From Bacillota bacterium (GTDB taxonomy: Bacteria; Bacillota; Clostridia; Acetivibrionales; JAEXSP01): 64,000 nt of DNA. The translations under genes and the position numbers were made by a program. This document shows, piece after piece, positions 52,306-60,573 of this stretch. The notes under the pieces were generated by a model. The model had not been told where the DNA came from. It was given only the letters and a program-made list of their open reading frames with translations, and made no database searches. Every line of letters begins with the position of its first letter. Within the stretch, counting starts at the first letter, position 1. The stretch covers positions 1 through 64,000 of the forward strand of contig JAEXSP010000019.1 of NCBI GenBank assembly GCA_023453795.1, given 5' to 3'.

Positions 52306-53739
52306 ATGGAGGAAACTAAAACAGAAGGCCAGATTTTGCAGGATAAAATAACCTATGAAGTGAAGTGCGGATGGGAAAAGCTGTCTGAAACAGACAAGAA
52401 TGAGGCTTTCAAATTCTGTGAAGGCTACAAAAAGTTTCTGGACATAGCCAAGACTGAAAGAGAATTTACAAGCGAGGTTGAAAAGGTTGCACTTTCAAAG
52501 GGCTTTGTCCCAATAGAAGATCTGATTAGATCAAAAACCCAACTTAAACCGGGAATGAAAATATATCAGACAAATCGAAATAAATCTGTTATTTTGAGTG
52601 TAATCGGCTCTATTCCGGTTGAAGAAGGAGTTAACATTCTTGGGGCCCACATAGATGCTCCGCGAATTGACCTTAAGCAAAATCCGGTATATGAAGACAC
52701 TGGCATGACTCTTTTCAAAACCCATTACTACGGAGGCATAAAAAAGTATCAATGGGTAACGATTCCGCTGGCTCTTCACGGGGTTTTTGTAAAAACCAGC
52801 GGAGAAGTTGTTAATGTTTCCATCGGAGAAGATGAGCAAGACCCTGTATTCACAATAACAGATCTGCTTCCTCATCTGGCTCAGGAGCAAATGCAAAAGA
52901 AAATGAGCGAAGCCATTACCGGCGAAGGCTTAAATATATTGGCAGGTTCAATACCCTATGAAGATGAAAAGGTAAAGAATAAGGTTAAATTAAATATTCT
53001 TAAGCTATTGAATGAAAAATACGGAGTTACAGAAGAAGATTTCACATCCGCCGAGCTTGAAATCGTTCCCGCATTCAAAGCGAGGGATGTCGGGATTGAC
53101 AGAAGCTTTGTAGGGGCATACGGGCAGGATGACAGAGCATGCGCATATACTGCTTTCCAGGCGACTTTGGATATGGATGTGCCTAAGCATACATCAATGT
53201 GTGTACTTACAGATAAAGAGGAAATAGGAAGTGTCGGAAATACAGGGGCACAGGCTGCTTTCTTTCAGAATTATGTGGCAAATCTATGTTATCTGAGCAA
53301 TTTAAGCTACAATGATTTGTTACTTCGCAACTGTCTTTCCAATTCAAAAATGATATCTGCTGATGTCAATGCCGGGGTTGACCCTAACTATGAGGGTGTT
53401 CAGGATAAAAGAAATGCTTCGTTCATGGGTAAGGGCATCATACTGCAGAAATATACAGGTTCCAGAGGCAAGTCCAGCGCAAGCGATGCCAATGCGGAAT
53501 TCCTGGCGGAACTCAGGAAAGTTTTCAATGAAAACGGAATCGTTTGGCAGACAGGTGAATTAGGCAAGGTTGACCTTGGAGGAGGGGGAACAATTGCGCA
53601 ATACATGGCTAATTTGGGCATGGAGGTTGTAGACTCCGGCGTTGCGCTTTTATCCATGCATGCTCCCTTTGAGATCGCCAGCAAGATTGACATATACGAG
53701 AATTATAAAGCTTATAAGGCTTTTTACCTTGGAGTGTAG
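52306..53739 (+). CDS. M18 family aminopeptidase
   Basis: 477 residues. Metal and catalytic residues of the M18 fold appear in NILGAHIDAPRIDL (near 102), GAYGQDDRACAYTA (near 256), LTDKEEIGSVGNTGAQ (near 302), and a C-terminal SMHAPFEIASKIDIYENYKAY. It trims N-terminal residues from peptides in the cytoplasm. ATG 52306 is chosen over the TTG at 52300 because AGGAGG is nine bases upstream of ATG. Confidence 0.93.
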   Translation: MEETKTEGQILQDKITYEVKCGWEKLSETDKNEAFKFCEGYKKFLDIAKTEREFTSEVEKVALSKGFVPIEDLIRSKTQLKPGMKIYQTNRNKSVILSVIGSIPVEEGVNILGAHIDAPRIDLKQNPVYEDTGMTLFKTHYYGGIKKYQWVTIPLALHGVFVKTSGEVVNVSIGEDEQDPVFTITDLLPHLAQEQMQKKMSEAITGEGLNILAGSIPYEDEKVKNKVKLNILKLLNEKYGVTEEDFTSAELEIVPAFKARDVGIDRSFVGAYGQDDRACAYTAFQATLDMDVPKHTSMCVLTDKEEIGSVGNTGAQAAFFQNYVANLCYLSNLSYNDLLLRNCLSNSKMISADVNAGVDPNYEGVQDKRNASFMGKGIILQKYTGSRGKSSASDANAEFLAELRKVFNENGIVWQTGELGKVDLGGGGTIAQYMANLGMEVVDSGVALLSMHAPFEIASKIDIYENYKAYKAFYLGV

Positions 53740-53788
53740 ATAAGGGGTTCATTTGGAGTAATTAACAATTAGAATTGAGGGGCATAAG

Positions 53789-54430
53789 ATGAAACTTAAA
53801 GCTGTAGTATTTGATCTTGACGGGACTTTGGCGAATACCATTCCATTAACTGTGCATTCACTTAAAGAAGTTGCTGCAGAACTAACCGGAAAGGAATTTA
53901 CAGACAAAGAGATTCTTGATGAATTTGGTCCCGTTGACACAGCAATAATCAGAAAGCTGGTAGACAACGAAAATAGAGATAAAAGCGAAGAAGAGTATAT
54001 AAAGAACTTCAGAGAGAATTTTAAAAGCTTTGTAAAGCCTATTGACGGAATTGTAGAGCTTTTGGATTTCCTTAAGGAAAATAAAGTTAAAACAGGAGTA
54101 TTTACCGGCAGAAGTGTAAAGCTTGCACGAGTAATATTAGAGGAATTGAATATAGATTCCTACTTTAATGTACTGATAACAGGTGACAATACAAGAAAAC
54201 CGAAGCCTGATCCCGAGGGAATACTTCTGGCACTTGAAAAACTGGAGGCTACACCTGACAGTTCCATGTATATAGGAGATTTTGACGTGGATATTGCCGC
54301 AAGCAAAGCGGCAGGTGTTATCTCCGGCCTTGCATTATGGTCTGAAACAAAGTGTGAAGAATTGATAGACGACAAACCGGATGCCTATTTCAGAACTCCT
54401 TATGAATTAATTGACTGGCTAAAGAAATAA
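53789..54430 (+). CDS. HAD family hydrolase, phosphoglycolate phosphatase-like
   Basis: 213 residues. HAD motif I is VFDLDGTLANT (6-16), motif II is the Thr in VFTGRS near 109, motif III includes K131-like in TRKPKPDPEG, and motif IV is YIGDFDVDIAASKAAG. The alpha-helical cap fits the Gph/PgmB subgroup. Substrate unknown. RBS GAGGGG before ATG. Confidence 0.87.
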   Translation: MKLKAVVFDLDGTLANTIPLTVHSLKEVAAELTGKEFTDKEILDEFGPVDTAIIRKLVDNENRDKSEEEYIKNFRENFKSFVKPIDGIVELLDFLKENKVKTGVFTGRSVKLARVILEELNIDSYFNVLITGDNTRKPKPDPEGILLALEKLEATPDSSMYIGDFDVDIAASKAAGVISGLALWSETKCEELIDDKPDAYFRTPYELIDWLKK

Positions 54431-54448
54431 TTAAGCCTCACCTTTAAT

Positions 54449-54471
54449 CCCTCTCCCACATAAGGAGAGGG
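54449..54471. terminator. Terminator between HAD and DedA genes
   Basis: CCCTCTCC pairs with GGAGAGGG around a 7-base loop. A second hairpin (TCTCC...GGAGA) lies at about 54491-54511, and outer CACCT/AGGTG ends can pair across both. It serves convergent genes. Confidence 0.75.
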
Positions 54472-54513
54472 AAACCTTTTTCTATACCTTTCTCCCGAAG
54501 CTGGAGAGAGGTG

Positions 54514-55137
54514 TTATGCTTCGGCCTTTTTCTTTGACAAAAAATACTTCATAACAAAGAACAGTATAACCAGTACAATTCCTGCTGCAACCGCATATTT
54601 GAATACTTCATAATATGGCCCTACAACCTCTTCAAATTTGGGGCCGAGCTTATAACCAAGGAAAATCAGTATAAAATTCCATGGAAGCATTCCGGTAAGG
54701 GAGAAGACTATAAATTTCTTAAGACTCATTTTAGAAATTCCTGCAGGGAGCGATATAAATGTCCTAATAATAGGGAGAAGTCTTCCGAAAAAAACGGCTG
54801 CGCCTCCATACTTATTGAAGGTAGCTTCTGCTTTGTAGAAGTGCTTTTCCTTGATGAAAAAATACTTTCCATACTTAAGTATGAAAGGCCTTCCGCCATA
54901 ATGTCCAACCGCATAAGCAAGCAGGGAGCCAGCCATACTTCCGATCGCAACAGCAATATTAGCTCCGAGCATAGTTATGGTACCATCAGCGACCAGCTTT
55001 CCGCCTATCGGCAGCACCAATTCACTGGGAAGCGGGATACATGCACTTTCAATCAGCATGCCGAGAGCAATGCCGTAATAGCCCATATGGTTTATCAGAT
55101 CTACTATAAATTGAATGACGTTGTCTAAAAAATGCAT
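54514..55137 (-). CDS. DedA family membrane protein
   Basis: 207 residues with five or six hydrophobic helices. Family marks: GMLIESACIPLPSELVLPIGG near 26-46, GRPFILKYGKYFFIKEKH, FFGRLLPIIRTFISLPAGIS near 115-134, and a GMLPWNFILIFLGY segment. DedA proteins are linked to lipid carrier recycling and proton-dependent transport. RBS AAGGAG. Lys/Glu-rich C-terminus. Confidence 0.9.
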   Translation of the reverse strand: MHFLDNVIQFIVDLINHMGYYGIALGMLIESACIPLPSELVLPIGGKLVADGTITMLGANIAVAIGSMAGSLLAYAVGHYGGRPFILKYGKYFFIKEKHFYKAEATFNKYGGAAVFFGRLLPIIRTFISLPAGISKMSLKKFIVFSLTGMLPWNFILIFLGYKLGPKFEEVVGPYYEVFKYAVAAGIVLVILFFVMKYFLSKKKAEA

Positions 55138-55314
55138 ATTGATTATTCGCTCCTTAAGATTATAAATTCAATATTTCAAGTATATATTAACAGGTAAAAC
55201 GTTGTCAAACAGGCATTTATACTGTTTATATTTCTGAGTGCTTGTAAACAGACTGTATTATTGCTCTCAACAATATTTATGCTTTCCTTGTTAATGTCTT
55301 TTCAAACCAGATTA

Positions 55315-56592
55315 TCAATGTCGCAAAAGACTGCTTTTCGACTTACCTTTCTTTACAGAGCAAATGAAAACAAGATTACTCAAGCAAACGGTCAGGAACA
55401 GTCCGATTGAAGCAATATAGAACATGTATTTAACTGAAAAAGCCCGTAACAGAGGGTATGTCAATGCTATTCCGCCAAGCTTGCCGAGGTTGTTGAAAAA
55501 GTCATTTACTGCGGTTGCCCTGGCGGCGAAATTTTTTCTGGAAATAACCAATAGCTGAGTGTTTATTATTACCAAGCATAGAGATGAAAGCAATCCTTCA
55601 ACTGCCTGAAGAAGGAAAACTGTTGAGATTTCTTTTGTAAAGCCATATGAAAACCAGATTACGGACAAAATTGCAACCAAAAAAAATACAGCACCTTTGA
55701 AATTATCTTTAAGCACTTTTTCAATAAACCCGGATGCAATAAGAGTTATAAAGCTCGCTCCATAATACACGGACATCATGAAGGACCATGATTTGGGCGT
55801 GATTCTCAGAACATCGAAAGCATAGGGATAGAAGCTGATGTTAATACACGTTAGAGCTGCAAACAAAAACGATGAAATAAAAATCACAAACTTCAACCGT
55901 TTATCTTCAGCACAATATAGACAGCCCTCTTTAATATCCTTAATTATGTTTGAATCGGCTTTGCTATTGACGTTTTTTATTTGGACAGCTGCCAATATAA
56001 TTGCAGAGACAAAGCATGAGGCTGATTTTATAGCAAAAGCAGCAGGATAGCCTGAAAAAGCAATAATTATTCCGGCTGCAGTGGGGCCAATGACAAAGGT
56101 TGCTCCCAATACTCCGTTAAGAATAAGATTTGCAGACAAAAGCCCTTCCTTGTTTATAATGCACATAGTTATTTTACGCTTCGACGGGGCATAAAGCACA
56201 TCCAGAACAGAAAGAATGCTAATAAGCAGATAAATTACAAAAATGCTTTTTGCAAAAACGAAGGAAAAAGTTAAAATTGCCCTTGCCAAATCCAAGACAA
56301 CCATAATAAACTTCGGATTAAAGCGGTCGCCTATGCTTCCGGCCAAAAATGAAAACATAATGCTGACAAATGGATATGCTATGATTCCGAACGCAGCAGC
56401 AATGCCATTTCCGCTCAGATTAACAAGCAATGTGACAACAGCTATGAAATGAAAGGCATCGCCTATGCTTGAAACAGCCTGACTTAAAAGTAGAAGATTG
56501 AATTCTTTGTTTTTAAATAAAACATCGCTGCTGTTTATCATATTTACCAAAAAAAGTATAACTCTATTGAAATAGATATTATACTTTTTCAT
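55315..56592 (-). CDS. MFS transporter
   Basis: 425 residues, about 12 hydrophobic helices. The start of the transport domain is LLLLSQAVSSIGDAFHFIAVV near 33-53, and the first loop is GSIGDRFNPKFIM, the MFS motif A equivalent. It belongs to the MFS_3/enterobactin exporter-like or macrolide efflux-like group, as does the gene at the right edge. No strong RBS is seen before ATG 56592, so the N-terminus is uncertain. Substrate unknown. Confidence 0.82.
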   Translation of the reverse strand: MKKYNIYFNRVILFLVNMINSSDVLFKNKEFNLLLLSQAVSSIGDAFHFIAVVTLLVNLSGNGIAAAFGIIAYPFVSIMFSFLAGSIGDRFNPKFIMVVLDLARAILTFSFVFAKSIFVIYLLISILSVLDVLYAPSKRKITMCIINKEGLLSANLILNGVLGATFVIGPTAAGIIIAFSGYPAAFAIKSASCFVSAIILAAVQIKNVNSKADSNIIKDIKEGCLYCAEDKRLKFVIFISSFLFAALTCINISFYPYAFDVLRITPKSWSFMMSVYYGASFITLIASGFIEKVLKDNFKGAVFFLVAILSVIWFSYGFTKEISTVFLLQAVEGLLSSLCLVIINTQLLVISRKNFAARATAVNDFFNNLGKLGGIALTYPLLRAFSVKYMFYIASIGLFLTVCLSNLVFICSVKKGKSKSSLLRH

Positions 56593-56634
56593 TTAATATG
56601 ATTGCCCTATAAATATGTTTTAATTTACAGCCTC

Positions 56635-57591
56635 TTAGCCTGACTTTTCATATAGATGATTCATAGGCTTGTAGCTGCTTATTCCAAGCTGCTTAACCGT
56701 CTTTGTGCCGTCGGGAGCTGTGATTGTTATCCAGGACCTTATAACAGCACCGTCCATCCCTTCAAGAATCAGCTTTTCGGTTCCTTGAGGCAGGGAAGGG
56801 TTTGTTTTATAAGTCTTCTGAGCTTTCTGAATGCTTTGCACTTCATGTCCCCATTCTATCTTAGGAGGCTTTGAAACACCGTAAAAAGCCATATACAGCG
56901 TATTATCGATGCCTTGTGCCCAAATAAGGATGTTTGAACCGGTATTGTTTTTAAATCTGAAGTCACGCGCCCCAAAAGCAACTGTTGCGTCCTGTCCGTA
57001 CGGAACATACGGCACAGGCATACTGTGGGCATGTCTTTCAACAATATCAACATTGCTGAGAATGCTTACGTTATATAATGTCGAAGCAATCTTGCAGACT
57101 CCGCCTCCGATGGTGGTTGTCAGCTGTGACCCTATATATGTGGGGCCCTTTTGAAACCCCTTCGATTCAATATACGGGCCGATAGAATTATTTTGTGAAA
57201 ATACTTCTCCGGGCTTTACAACAATGCCTGCAAGCAGTTTGGCAGCAAGGTGTACATTATATTCTTCACCCGGAAGCGGGTCTCTTAATACTGTTTTATA
57301 TCCCCCAAGCAGGGTAGGCGTATTATTATTCTGAACAGCAACCTTGAAATCCACATCATTAACCCAGGGCATTTCTTCATAAGGGCCTGATTTCAGCTGA
57401 TGGGGGATTCCTACAGATTTTTTTTCATCATTTTCTTCCCCAATGCTTAATAAATCCGGTACTTTTGTCTTTAATTTTTCCGGTGTTTCAGAATTTATCG
57501 AACCTTTATAAATACTCAAGCTGCATATAAATACAACCAGTACTATTGTAAGACTATATACCGTTATTTTTATCAAGTTTTTATTTTTCAT
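56635..57591 (-). CDS. VanW family protein
   Basis: 318 residues. An N-terminal membrane anchor (about 8-27) and an extracellular VanW domain: NVHLAAKLLAGIVVKPGEVFSQN, GPTYIGSQLTTTIGGGVCKIASTLYN (near 151-176), and RHAHSMPVPYVPYGQDATVAFGARDFRFKNN (two blocks). The family is widespread in Gram-positive envelopes with unclear function; it does not imply vancomycin resistance. It ends with a G5-like or beta tail (KLILEGMDGAVIRSW). Confidence 0.88.
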   Translation of the reverse strand: MKNKNLIKITVYSLTIVLVVFICSLSIYKGSINSETPEKLKTKVPDLLSIGEENDEKKSVGIPHQLKSGPYEEMPWVNDVDFKVAVQNNNTPTLLGGYKTVLRDPLPGEEYNVHLAAKLLAGIVVKPGEVFSQNNSIGPYIESKGFQKGPTYIGSQLTTTIGGGVCKIASTLYNVSILSNVDIVERHAHSMPVPYVPYGQDATVAFGARDFRFKNNTGSNILIWAQGIDNTLYMAFYGVSKPPKIEWGHEVQSIQKAQKTYKTNPSLPQGTEKLILEGMDGAVIRSWITITAPDGTKTVKQLGISSYKPMNHLYEKSG

Positions 57592-57780
57592 ATTATATTC
57601 CTTGCCCCTTCTATAGTCTTTGACTTAACATAAGATATTTTTTGTTTTTTAGAATTAATTTAATCAAAATAATATTTCCAGTACTAAAAAAATCAAAAAA
57701 TTCATATTTTCTCGTATGGACATTAAATTTTCGTTGATGAAGGTCTGAGTATGAAGGCTAATGCAGGAGGAAAAAACACA

Positions 57781-58194
57781 ATGGTTTTTTTATTGGCAAT
57801 GGTGGGTATGGTTTGCTGGGGAGTAGCGCCCATATTTGTTAAGCTGGGGCTCAATCAGATCAATCCCATTATAGGTCTTTCAGTCAGAACTTTGATAACA
57901 GGCACATTTTTGTTCAGTTGGATGCTTTTGGACGGAAGCATCGTTCAATTCAGGACAATTCCGCTAAGCGCCGTACTCCTGTTGACGATAGAAGCAATCT
58001 TGGCTACATTGATCGGAGATCTGGCATATTTTGCAGCAGTGAAGAAGGGTACAGCGTCTTTGGTAACCATCATAATGTCCAGTTCACCCTTGATTACAGT
58101 AATGTGTTCTGTAATTTTTCTCGGCGAGCATATGACCTTCATTAGAATTATCGGTTCATGCCTCATTATTTTAGGAATAACCCTAATTGTATAA
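57781..58194 (+). CDS. EamA/DMT family small membrane transporter
   Basis: 137 residues with five hydrophobic helices, one EamA half-unit. Motifs: CWGVAPIFVKLGLNQINPIIGLSVR near 12-36 and LAYFAAVKKGTASLVTIIMSSSPLITVMCSVIFLGE (in pieces). ATG 57781 is preferred over 57751 since AGGAGG lies 10 bases upstream. Single-domain DMT proteins act as dimers; the substrate is unknown. Confidence 0.8.
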   Translation: MVFLLAMVGMVCWGVAPIFVKLGLNQINPIIGLSVRTLITGTFLFSWMLLDGSIVQFRTIPLSAVLLLTIEAILATLIGDLAYFAAVKKGTASLVTIIMSSSPLITVMCSVIFLGEHMTFIRIIGSCLIILGITLIV

Positions 58195-58279
58195 AAGCAA
58201 ACTATACTTGCATAAATTTCTATATATTGCTAAGAATATGTAGGCAGGATAACAACATTAAAGAAAAGGACATACCTCT

Positions 58280-59158
58280 ATGAAACAAAAAAAAGGAATC
58301 CGCTCTATATCAATCAGGCAATTGAGAATTCTAACTTTGACTCTGATTTGCATTTTTGCTGTAATGCTTGGAATATCGCTTAGCATAAAAAGCAGCGATG
58401 CTAAGAGTATGAAAGACCCTGTTATATCCAACAGCCGACCGGCACCGAATTCTTTTGAAGAGCTTAAAAAACCAAAGCTTGCAATTATAATTGATGATTT
58501 CGGACAAAGCAGGGCAGGAGTAGCTGAGATGATGGAGATAAACAGGCCGCTTACTATTGCAGTAATGCCATTCCTAAGTTATTCAAAAAAGGATGCCCAA
58601 GAGGCCCACAAACATGGATACGAGGTAATAGTACATCTGCCTATGCAGTCCCAGAACATTGATATAAAAAGCTGGCTCGGCCCTTACCCTGTTGAAGTCA
58701 GCCAAAGTGACAGTGAAATAGAAAAAGTAGTCATTGACTCCCTTGGCGGCATACCTTATGCAGTAGGCGTAAATATTCATATGGGTGCGCTTTCAAGTAC
58801 TGATGAAAGAGTCGTTGAATGTGTTATGAGGATACTTAAACAAAAAAAATGTTATTTTATTGACAGCAGAACTACCGGTAAATCTGTTTGTGATAAGGTT
58901 TCCGAGGAAGTAGGGGTACTATATGGTAAAAGGAATGTTTTTCTGGACAACGGCACAAAAGACAAGAATTATGTTAAAAAACAGATTAGGCTGGCTGCAG
59001 ACATTGCGGATAAAAACGGCTATGCAATCGCAATAGGACATGTCGGGTCCATGGGCGGGGCGGAAACAGCTGAAGCTATAAAGGAAATGATTCCTGAACT
59101 TGAGGACAGGGGAATACAGTTGGTTTTTGTATCTCAACTAGTGAAAGCATCAAAATAA
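58280..59158 (+). CDS. Divergent polysaccharide deacetylase family protein
   Basis: 292 residues. N-terminal membrane anchor or signal (LTLTLICIFAVMLGISLSI, 20-40), then the deacetylase-like barrel: LAIIIDDFGQSRAGVAEMM (DD motif near 71), VIVHLPMQSQ, GVNIHMGALSSTDERV, FIDSRTTGKSV and AIGHVGSMGGAETAEAI. This is the YibQ-type group, which keeps Asp and His residues of the NodB fold. An envelope role is likely, with unproven activity. Confidence 0.85.
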   Translation: MKQKKGIRSISIRQLRILTLTLICIFAVMLGISLSIKSSDAKSMKDPVISNSRPAPNSFEELKKPKLAIIIDDFGQSRAGVAEMMEINRPLTIAVMPFLSYSKKDAQEAHKHGYEVIVHLPMQSQNIDIKSWLGPYPVEVSQSDSEIEKVVIDSLGGIPYAVGVNIHMGALSSTDERVVECVMRILKQKKCYFIDSRTTGKSVCDKVSEEVGVLYGKRNVFLDNGTKDKNYVKKQIRLAADIADKNGYAIAIGHVGSMGGAETAEAIKEMIPELEDRGIQLVFVSQLVKASK

Positions 59159-59170
59159 GCTTAAAAAATA

Positions 59171-59195
59171 AAGCAAGAGTCTCGAGCTCTTGCTT
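59171..59195 (+). terminator. Terminator after the deacetylase gene
   Basis: AAGCAAGAG pairs with CTCTTGCTT around a 7-base loop, followed by TT. Its A-rich left flank lets it work on the minus strand too, for the convergent L,D-transpeptidase gene. Confidence 0.82.
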
Positions 59196-59254
59196 TTATA
59201 CAAAAATATAGCGGTAAAGTATTTATATGAAAATATCTGATCATTTTAGTTGTA

Positions 59255-59974
59255 CTATTTATTAATTGTCAATTTCGTACCAATCTTTATATATGAATAG
59301 AAATCTTCTACATCCTTGTTTTCAAGGCCTACACACCCCCAGGTCCAATCCTTGCCGAAGGCTTGTATGCTTCCGCCATGGATTCCGATATAGCCTCCAA
59401 GCGGAGTGTCTTGCGGCGGAGTCGTTCCATTTTTTATTGCATTAACAATCTCATTGTAGGTTTCCTTATTAATTATGCCGCTATTAAGTCCTCTTTGCGC
59501 CGCAGCTATATTGGGATAGTTGAATTCCATCCATCTTGTGCCAAGATAGTAGTCAGCAGGACTATATACAGTTTTCTCCGTGATGTAGAATTCACCTTCC
59601 GGAGTTTTCTTGTCACCCACCACCGACTTGTTTGCCGGACCGCCGCTGCCAAGCTCGACATGGTAGGATTTCAGAAATTTACCATTGCTGTACAACGACA
59701 GGGTATGGCTTGACTTGCTGACAACAATATTAATATTTGCCACTGAACTGATCCCATTTTTCTTGAGAATGTCTTTTAACGGCAAATCGGGAGCAGTCGG
59801 CGTTTTAACACTGCTCTTATTGTTTAAAACTGCAGTTTTCTTAACTGCCTGCTTTCCAGTAGACAGTCCAAAGGCATTATCTTGCGTAACAATTGAAATT
59901 ACTGCAATACAAAGTGCAAGGATAAACGTAAACGAATAAAACCTCAAATTTTTATTATTTAATTGCAATTTCAT
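59255..59974 (-). CDS. L,D-transpeptidase (YkuD family)
   Basis: 239 residues. Signal or anchor at 9-27. The catalytic domain has NIVVSKSSHTLSLYSNGKFL, GDKKTPEGEFYI, and the active site IGIHGGSIQ...WTWGCVGL with H199 and C214. It cross-links peptidoglycan at meso-DAP residues or attaches ligands to it. The inverted-repeat element copy 3 ends two or three bases before its AGGAGGTC-type ribosome binding site, i.e. within its leader. Confidence 0.9.
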   Translation of the reverse strand: MKLQLNNKNLRFYSFTFILALCIAVISIVTQDNAFGLSTGKQAVKKTAVLNNKSSVKTPTAPDLPLKDILKKNGISSVANINIVVSKSSHTLSLYSNGKFLKSYHVELGSGGPANKSVVGDKKTPEGEFYITEKTVYSPADYYLGTRWMEFNYPNIAAAQRGLNSGIINKETYNEIVNAIKNGTTPPQDTPLGGYIGIHGGSIQAFGKDWTWGCVGLENKDVEDFYSYIKIGTKLTINK

Positions 59975-59990
59975 TTTTGACCTCCTATCT

Positions 59991-60090
59991 ATATAAGTTG
60001 AATTAAATAATTAGTACGAAAGCGAGCAAAATATCCAACGATTCTGGGGATTTTTGCGATGGTTGAGTACATAAATTATTTTCAACTTAT
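59991..60090 (-). repeat. Inverted-repeat element, copy 3, in the L,D-transpeptidase leader
   Basis: Same family as 25039 and 37108, in opposite orientation. The ends are ATATAAGTTGAA (59991-60002) and TTCAACTTAT (60081-60090). A TGTTAGAAT extended -10 for the minus strand lies at about 60120-60128, so the element would be transcribed into the 5' leader of the L,D-transpeptidase. Confidence 0.85.
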
Positions 60091-60233
60091 CTATTCAACC
60101 CCAAAAAACAGCATCAACTATTCTAACATACTCGGCATTATATTCCGAAGGTAATTAAAAGAAGGGCTGGAAATGCAGTGAAAGGAGTAGGCTAATAGTT
60201 CAGGGGAAAAGCATAATAAGTTGCAAAAGAATA

Positions 60234-60262
60234 TTGATTTTTCAACAAAAGTGTTTTACAAT
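60234..60262 (+). promoter_or_regulatory. Promoter of the structured RNA
   Basis: TTGATT (60234-60239) and TACAAT (60257-60262) with an exact 17-base spacer; predicted start near 60268. Confidence 0.65.
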
Positions 60263-60267
60263 AAAAA

Positions 60268-60525
60268 CATCCTGAAAATAAACGAGGTAATTTGATGTCT
60301 GCGAGTGCTTTAAACTAACCGTAATTTAATATGGTAATTGAAAGGTTAATGGGCTTTTTAAGCCTTTGTTTATATTGCCTTTCATAGTTTAAAGCAGCCT
60401 GGCCATTTTAATACCAATTGAAAGCCATGCCAAAAGCATGGTATTATTATACTTATTTTCAGGATGGAAAACTTGTAAATCAAGGCTGTAATAGAGTTAA
60501 TATACTCTTTACGGCCTTTTTGTTT
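60268..60525 (+). ncRNA. Candidate structured non-coding RNA with intrinsic terminator
   Basis: About 255 nt between a good promoter and a strong terminator. Pairings seen: TGCTTTAAACTA (60306-60317) with TAGTTTAAAGCA (60385-60396), 12 bp perfect; TGAAAGG (60339-60345) with CCTTTCA (60378-60384), coaxial with it; GGGCTT (60351-60356) with AAGCCT (60360-60365); CCATGC (60425-60430) with GCATGG (60436-60441). The terminator is AAGGCTGTAA with TTACGGCCTT plus an inner AGAGT/ACTCT (60482-60521). It lies 50 bases before the mutS2-like gene. It could be a stand-alone RNA or a riboswitch-like leader. I recognise no family. Confidence 0.65.
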
Positions 60526-60573
60526 GTGAAATTACTTCTACCAACCCGAGATTTTTTAGGAGGAATAACAATT

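Noticed and set aside
56635..57591. VanW protein as a vancomycin resistance gene
   Set aside because: VanW-domain proteins are common in susceptible Firmicutes and no vanHAX-type genes are present.
60418..60573. N-terminal extension of the MutS2-like protein from 60418
   Set aside because: It would have to be translated through the terminator hairpin of the structured RNA, has no RBS, and a strong AGGAGG with ATG lies at 60574.
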